Assembly (NCBI GenBank): GCA_030045755.1
Contig: JASIEW010000146.1
Location: 1-8,101, forward strand
DNA length: 8,101 nt
Direction of reading: 5' to 3'
Source of the DNA: Nitrososphaerales archaeon
GTDB lineage: Archaea; Thermoproteota; Nitrososphaeria; Nitrososphaerales; UBA183
Made by a program: the position numbers and the translations under genes. Within the stretch, counting starts at the first letter, position 1, and each line of letters opens with the position of its first letter. Of this stretch, positions 4,496 to 8,101 are shown one piece after another. The notes beneath the pieces were generated by a model that had not been told where the DNA came from, did no database searches, and saw nothing but the letters and a program-made list of their open reading frames with translations.

Positions 4496-6520
4496 ATGAA
4501 AGCGACGGCTCTGGTTGCGGTCTTCCTCATCCTGTCCGTCAGCCTGGTGGGATCCGAGGTCGTCCCGACCTCCGCTGCCTCTTGCGTCCAGACCGGGAAC
4601 CCCTTCGGGTCTATCGGGACTGCGTGGGGGACGCCTGGCGCCTCGCTCAGCGTAGGCCCCGGGGAGCAGGACGTACCGCTGACCGTGAGCCTCCTGTTCT
4701 ACGGACCGTGCACGGCCACAGCCACCACCTTTACCCTGTCTCTCTCTCAGCCTCTGACGTCCTCGAATGGGAAGGACTCCGCGTCAGCCTACGGTGTCAA
4801 CATCGCGCCGGACACCATCATCCAGGAGACCTTCTATCTGAACGTCCAAGGGAACGCGTCCCTGAAGACCTACACCCTGCCCCTCTCGATAGTTTACCAT
4901 ACGTCGGCGAACTCCACAGTGCTCGACGAGTCGATCAGCGTGTCGATCGCGCTCAAGGGCAACGTCGTAATCAATTTCGTCCCCTCCACGAACATACTCT
5001 ACGCCGGACAGGTGAACGACCTCACGCTGACCACGTCGAACACTGGATCGGGAAACGCCACGTCGGTGTCCGTCTCGGTCACGCCCTCGTCCCAGGTCAG
5101 CGTTCTCAGCGAGCTAGGCGCGATCGCAGGGCTCCCCGCGGGAGACTCCTCTAGCCAGACCGTCGAGCTCTACGTCCCGCAGTCTCTATCGGGATCGACG
5201 GCCTCGCTCTCGTTTTCGGCGACCTACTACAACTCATACTCGGTGAGCCAGACGACGTCCCAAGTCCTCGAATTCGAGGTCGCGTCTGTGAACCCGGCAT
5301 CGCCTTATGTTCTAGAGAGCGCCCAGTGGGGAACGTCCACTTCGTCGCCACAGCCAGGCGACGAGAACGTCCCCCTGGTGGTCAACCTCCAGTACATGGG
5401 CACGGCGCTGGTCACCGACCTGCGAGGGACTCTGACGCTCCCCTCAGGCTTCACGAGCGCATCTGGGAACTCGAGCGGCTACGCGGCGATCCCGGAGGTG
5501 ACTGCAAACGAAGGCGTCACAATGACGTTCTACGTCGACATCGGGGCGCAGGCGAAGCCCGGAGCGTACAGCTTCGACCTCTCCCTGGCATGGAACACGG
5601 CCACGTCGTCCAACCTGCACCAGAGCGTCATCCTCTCGCCTCCCGCCGTGGGAGAGGAGGTCAACCCCGACGCCATATCCCTGTCCCTCAGCCAGTTGAC
5701 CGACACGGTGGTGGCGGGGACTCCGTCGAGCGTCACCTTCGTCCTGTCCAACGACGGGGCGGCATCCATCTACTCGGCCATCTTCTCGGTCAATGTCGGG
5801 TCGCCGCTGGTCGTGCTGGGCAACTCTCCTTCGCCTCCCGTGACGGTGGTCCAGCCTGGAAAGAACGCGTCGTACACGGTCGAGTTCGGGAGCAGCCCGA
5901 GCTCCTCGCTGGGCGTCTACGCCGGAACGGTAGCCGTGACCTTCACGAACCTGGACGGGGTCCAGCAGACACAGACCTTCTCCGTGGGGCTGACGCTGAC
6001 GGGCTCCATCGACATCGTAGTCCAGGACGAGACTGTGGCCCAGACCTCCAGCGGAGTAACAGTCAGCGGCTCCCTCCTCAACGAAGGATCGTCCTCGGCC
6101 TACTACGTCCAGGTCTCCGGCAGGGTGAACAACGCGAGCTCGACGGGAGAAAGCCCCGACTACGTCGGGGAGGTAGACCCCAACACTCCGACCCCGTTCA
6201 CCCTGAGCATACCCTATCCTGCTCCCGGCTCGGCCCAGCCGCATGCCGTGGTCCAGCTGGACATCACCCTCCAGAACAGCTTCGGGACGTCTTCGACAAC
6301 CACGAGTTCAGGCACCTACAGCCTGGAGTCGGAGTCTCAGCTGTTCCAGAGCACGGGCACTTCGAGCAGCTCCGGCACCGGGAACTCGGGCGCCAATCTA
6401 GTAAGGATCGTCTCATACTCGATAGTCGGCGTCTTCGTCATCGCGGCGGCGGTGGTCGCAGTCGTCGTAGGCAGGAAGAGAGCGGCGATGAGACCGAAGA
6501 AGGAGGACAAGGTAATCTGA
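4496..6520 (+). CDS. exported multi-domain beta-sandwich protein (COG1361-like), C-terminal anchor
   Basis: This 674-residue protein sits between the ATPase and permease genes. A signal peptide (1 to about 28, MKATALVAVFLILSVSLVG core) is followed by about 580 residues of Thr/Ser/Val-rich beta sequence, one transmembrane helix at about 639-658, and a basic cytoplasmic tail (RKRAAMRPKKEDKV). The ectodomain can be read as five units: A1 (36-155), B1 (156-262), A2 (268-385), B2 (392-503) and C (504-612), then a Ser/Gly/Thr linker. Such units resemble the CARDB/NEW3-type domains of archaeal COG1361 proteins. The only cysteines are C30 and C72, likely a disulfide in A1. It begins 4 bases after the ATPase stop, with GGAG at 4482-4485 as a possible ribosome site. 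The inferred role is the extracytoplasmic partner of the ABC permease, in place of a MacA-like adaptor; substrate capture or S-layer contact are alternatives. Confidence 0.82.
   Translation: MKATALVAVFLILSVSLVGSEVVPTSAASCVQTGNPFGSIGTAWGTPGASLSVGPGEQDVPLTVSLLFYGPCTATATTFTLSLSQPLTSSNGKDSASAYGVNIAPDTIIQETFYLNVQGNASLKTYTLPLSIVYHTSANSTVLDESISVSIALKGNVVINFVPSTNILYAGQVNDLTLTTSNTGSGNATSVSVSVTPSSQVSVLSELGAIAGLPAGDSSSQTVELYVPQSLSGSTASLSFSATYYNSYSVSQTTSQVLEFEVASVNPASPYVLESAQWGTSTSSPQPGDENVPLVVNLQYMGTALVTDLRGTLTLPSGFTSASGNSSGYAAIPEVTANEGVTMTFYVDIGAQAKPGAYSFDLSLAWNTATSSNLHQSVILSPPAVGEEVNPDAISLSLSQLTDTVVAGTPSSVTFVLSNDGAASIYSAIFSVNVGSPLVVLGNSPSPPVTVVQPGKNASYTVEFGSSPSSSLGVYAGTVAVTFTNLDGVQQTQTFSVGLTLTGSIDIVVQDETVAQTSSGVTVSGSLLNEGSSSAYYVQVSGRVNNASSTGESPDYVGEVDPNTPTPFTLSIPYPAPGSAQPHAVVQLDITLQNSFGTSSTTTSSGTYSLESESQLFQSTGTSSSSGTGNSGANLVRIVSYSIVGVFVIAAAVVAVVVGRKRAAMRPKKEDKVI
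4601..6004 (+). repeat. tandem duplication of a two-domain unit in the exported protein
   Basis: Residues 36-262 and 268-503 look like two copies of an A-B domain pair. In the A domains, AWGTPGASLSVGPGEQDVPL (43-62) aligns with QWGTSTSSPQPGDENVPL (277-294), each followed by a V-x-L-x-[FY]-x-G strand. In the B domains, LYAGQVNDLTLTTSNTGSGN (168-187) aligns with VVAGTPSSVTFVLSNDGAAS (405-424). Similarity is visible in protein and only weakly in DNA, which points to an old duplication. Confidence 0.6.
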
Positions 6521-6540
6521 GATGTGGGTGCTAGTGGAAG

Positions 6541-7902
6541 TTGCGCCCGGCTGACCTTCTGAAGTTCGCACTCAAGGCGCTCAGGGAGCGGAAGCTTCGC
6601 GCCGTCCTGACCATAGTCGGCATCGTGATAGGGCCCGCGACGATCGTCGCGCTCGTAGGCGCGACGCAGGGATACAGCGCAGCCAGCACGGCCCAGTTCA
6701 AGAGCCTCGGAGCCACTAGCATCTTCGTGTCTCCCGTGGGCAAAGGATTCTCGCTCACTTCTGACACCGTGCAGGAGATCGAGGCCCTCGAAGACGTGGT
6801 CAGCGCAGTCCCGTATCAGGAGGCGAGCGGGACGATAGCCCAAGGGAGCGGGACGGTCGCAGTCTCGATCATATCCGCGAATCTGAGCCAGCTCAAAGAG
6901 ATCTTCCCGTCAATAACCACGGGCGCAGGGGCTGCTCCGCAGACCACCGACGCGGTAGGCGCCCTGGTCGGCAACTCGATCGCGTATCCCGACATCACAG
7001 GCGCGGAGAACCTCACGGTGAACCAGGTCCTGACGGTGTCCAGCATCAGGGCGTCGGGAGGGAGAGTCACCTTCGTGTCTGGGAGCGGCGGAGGGTCAAC
7101 CGGGTTCTCGAATCCTGGAGGCTCCTCTGGGAGCGGGACCGACCGGTCGTTCGTCGTGACTGGAATCCTGAACCCATTCGGACAGAGCTTCCTGCTGGAC
7201 CCGGACGACTCGATCTTCGTGCAGCCCATCGTGGGTCAGGAGCTTCTCGGCACGCAGGACTACAGCGGGATCATCGTCACGGCGTCGAGCGCCAAGACAG
7301 TGGACACCGTGACTACCGAGCTTACCGACCAGTTCGGGAACGACATCAGCGCAACGGCCGTGACGTCGCTGCTTTCCACGGTCGAGTCCGTGACCGCCGG
7401 GACGACCACTCTGCTCGAAGCTGTGGCCGGGACCTCGGTGATAGTGGCGTTCGTCGGGATAATGACGACTATGCTCACGTCGGTCTTGGAGCGGACCACA
7501 GAAATCGGGGTCCTGAAGTCACTGGGCGCGAGCAGCAAGAGCATAATGATGCTGTTCATCACAGAGGCTTCGGTGACGGGGCTCATCGGCGGCGTCGTTG
7601 GAGTCGCAGTCGGGGCCGGGCTTTCATTCATAGTCATCTCCGCGCTCAGCGGCACGCTCGGCTTCGGCGGCCTGGGATTCACCCACTCCCATGTCTCGAG
7701 CGCGTCCTCATCGTTCGGAGGGGCGCCTTCTCTGGCGGGCCCTTCTGCTGCCACCACGACCCTTTCGATAACGCCTGTCATAACCCCGGAGCTGGTCCTG
7801 GCCGCAATCGCGATTGCAGCGGCGGTAGGGACCATAGGGGGGATCCTGCCGGCATGGAGGGCCTCCAGGCTGACGCCCGTGGAGGCGCTGCATCGGTCAT
7901 GA
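6541..7902 (+). CDS. MacB/FtsX-family ABC transporter permease
   Basis: The 453-residue permease has the MacB topology: a basic amphipathic start (LLKFALKALRERKLRAVLT), TM1 (about 21-42), a large extracytoplasmic domain (about 45-290), TM2 (about 293-316), the cytoplasmic ERTTEIGVLKSLGAS segment (317-331), TM3 (about 337-368), and TM4 (about 415-437) ending in LPAWRASRLTPVEALH. The ERTxEIGVLKSLGA and AWRASRLxPVEAL motifs are diagnostic. It would act as a homodimer with the ATPase. There is a Gly/Ser-rich insert at 178-203, and the TM3-TM4 loop (about 371-413) is long. TTG 6541 is chosen because an in-frame TAG lies three codons upstream (6532-6534) and the family N-terminus begins there. The gene starts 20 bases after the ectodomain gene and has only a weak ribosome site. 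It ends the operon; no clear terminator follows. Confidence 0.93.
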   Translation: MRPADLLKFALKALRERKLRAVLTIVGIVIGPATIVALVGATQGYSAASTAQFKSLGATSIFVSPVGKGFSLTSDTVQEIEALEDVVSAVPYQEASGTIAQGSGTVAVSIISANLSQLKEIFPSITTGAGAAPQTTDAVGALVGNSIAYPDITGAENLTVNQVLTVSSIRASGGRVTFVSGSGGGSTGFSNPGGSSGSGTDRSFVVTGILNPFGQSFLLDPDDSIFVQPIVGQELLGTQDYSGIIVTASSAKTVDTVTTELTDQFGNDISATAVTSLLSTVESVTAGTTTLLEAVAGTSVIVAFVGIMTTMLTSVLERTTEIGVLKSLGASSKSIMMLFITEASVTGLIGGVVGVAVGAGLSFIVISALSGTLGFGGLGFTHSHVSSASSSFGGAPSLAGPSAATTTLSITPVITPELVLAAIAIAAAVGTIGGILPAWRASRLTPVEALHRS

Positions 7903-7939
7903 TGAAGGGGCCCGCTGTGCGCCGATTCGTTACTGATTT

Positions 7940-7969
7940 CGGAACAATCTCGGAAATCCGCTATATACA
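7940..7969 (+). promoter_or_regulatory. promoter of right-edge gene, near-copy of ABC operon promoter
   Basis: CGGAA blocks at 7940-7944 and 7951-7955 (11 bp apart) precede the TATA-like box GCTATATAC (7960-7968). It matches 3338-3367 at 25 of 30 positions with no gaps, including the 13-base core ATCTCGGAAATCC. Outside the element the two promoters differ. The box centre lies about 29 bases before the TTG at 7993, which fits a leaderless or nearly leaderless transcript. Confidence 0.65.
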
Positions 7970-7992
7970 CGCGATAGGGATTTCTGACTAGG

Positions 7993-8101
7993 TTGGAAAC
8001 GACACAGAAGAGCAGCGCGACGGGAAAAGTCATAGCCATCGTCATCATCGCGCTCCTCATCGCCGGCGCAGCCGCCTACTACGAGGTCTCGGCGAGCCAG
8101 G
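7993..8101 (+). CDS. N-terminus of a membrane-anchored or exported protein (partial)
   Basis: From TTG 7993 the frame stays open for 36 codons to the window edge. It reads METTQKSSATGK (first residue from TTG), then a hydrophobic helix VIAIVIIALLIAGAAAYY (13-30), then EVSASQ. This is a short basic cytoplasmic start, one membrane helix or uncleaved signal, and the beginning of an extracytoplasmic part. TTG is preferred because the promoter spacing fits and no ATG is available. The function cannot be told from this much; a solute-binding or surface protein would fit the context. It shares a promoter element with the ABC operon, so the two are likely expressed together. Confidence 0.6.
   Translation, partial: METTQKSSATGKVIAIVIIALLIAGAAAYYEVSASQ

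Noticed and set aside
4574..4585. Possible lipobox ending at C30 of the ectodomain protein (SAASC)
   Set aside because: It lacks the usual Leu/Val at -3 and the protein already has a C-terminal membrane anchor; pairing with C72 is a simpler explanation.
5326..6534. 402-codon plus-strand frame inside the ectodomain gene, and the antisense frame 5444-6244
   Set aside because: Both are Arg/Gly/Pro/His-rich shadows of a well-supported signal-peptide protein, with no recognisable motifs.
6522..6554. Ten-codon ATG mini-frame (MWVLVEVAPG) overlapping the permease TTG start
   Set aside because: Considered as a coupling peptide; it is too short to support and easily occurs by chance.
7260..8060. 266-codon minus-strand open frame over the permease end
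   Set aside because: It is antisense to conserved MacB motifs and crosses the shared promoter at 7940-7969; no family is recognisable.

Overview
The window reads as archaeal chromosome. It is GC-rich by eye. Several genes have a TATA-like box about 24-30 bases ahead of the start codon, which leaves little or no room for a leader or Shine-Dalgarno site. The gene content fits: a pyruvoyl-dependent arginine decarboxylase, a DUF929-type thiol-redox protein beside a VKOR homologue, an archaeal pilin-like N-terminus, and a MacB-type ABC transporter paired with a COG1361-like beta-sandwich protein. I cannot fix the phylum from sequence alone; Thermoproteota (including Nitrososphaeria relatives) or Thermoplasmatota are both possible.

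Layout. At the left, a pilin-like Ser/Thr-rich surface protein (minus strand, 122-736) diverges from pdaD, the arginine decarboxylase (929-1474). pdaD converges on a three-gene minus-strand operon read from about 3232 leftwards: DUF929 thioredoxin-fold protein (2275-3228), VKOR (1847-2287) and a YCII-like protein (1495-1806). The first two look like an oxidative protein-folding pair: the DUF929 protein would oxidise exported thiols and VKOR would re-oxidise it. A perfect 6-bp hairpin lies between the convergent operons.

From the same intergenic region as DUF929, a four-gene plus-strand operon leaves to the right: a small two-helix membrane protein (3386-3769), an ABC ATPase (3769-4491), a large exported beta-sandwich protein with a C-terminal anchor (4496-6520), and a MacB/FtsX-type permease (6541-7902). 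The genes abut or overlap, except for a 20-base gap before the permease. Together they look like one mechanotransmission-type ABC machine in which a beta-sandwich ectodomain protein sits where bacteria have a MacA-type adaptor; its substrate is unknown.

At the right edge a further membrane-anchored protein begins at a TTG (7993) and runs out of the window. Its promoter carries a near-copy (25 of 30 bases) of the promoter of the ABC operon, including two CGGAA blocks 11 bp apart just upstream of the TATA box. This shared element is the most interesting signal here: it suggests that the ABC operon and the next transcription unit answer to the same regulator.
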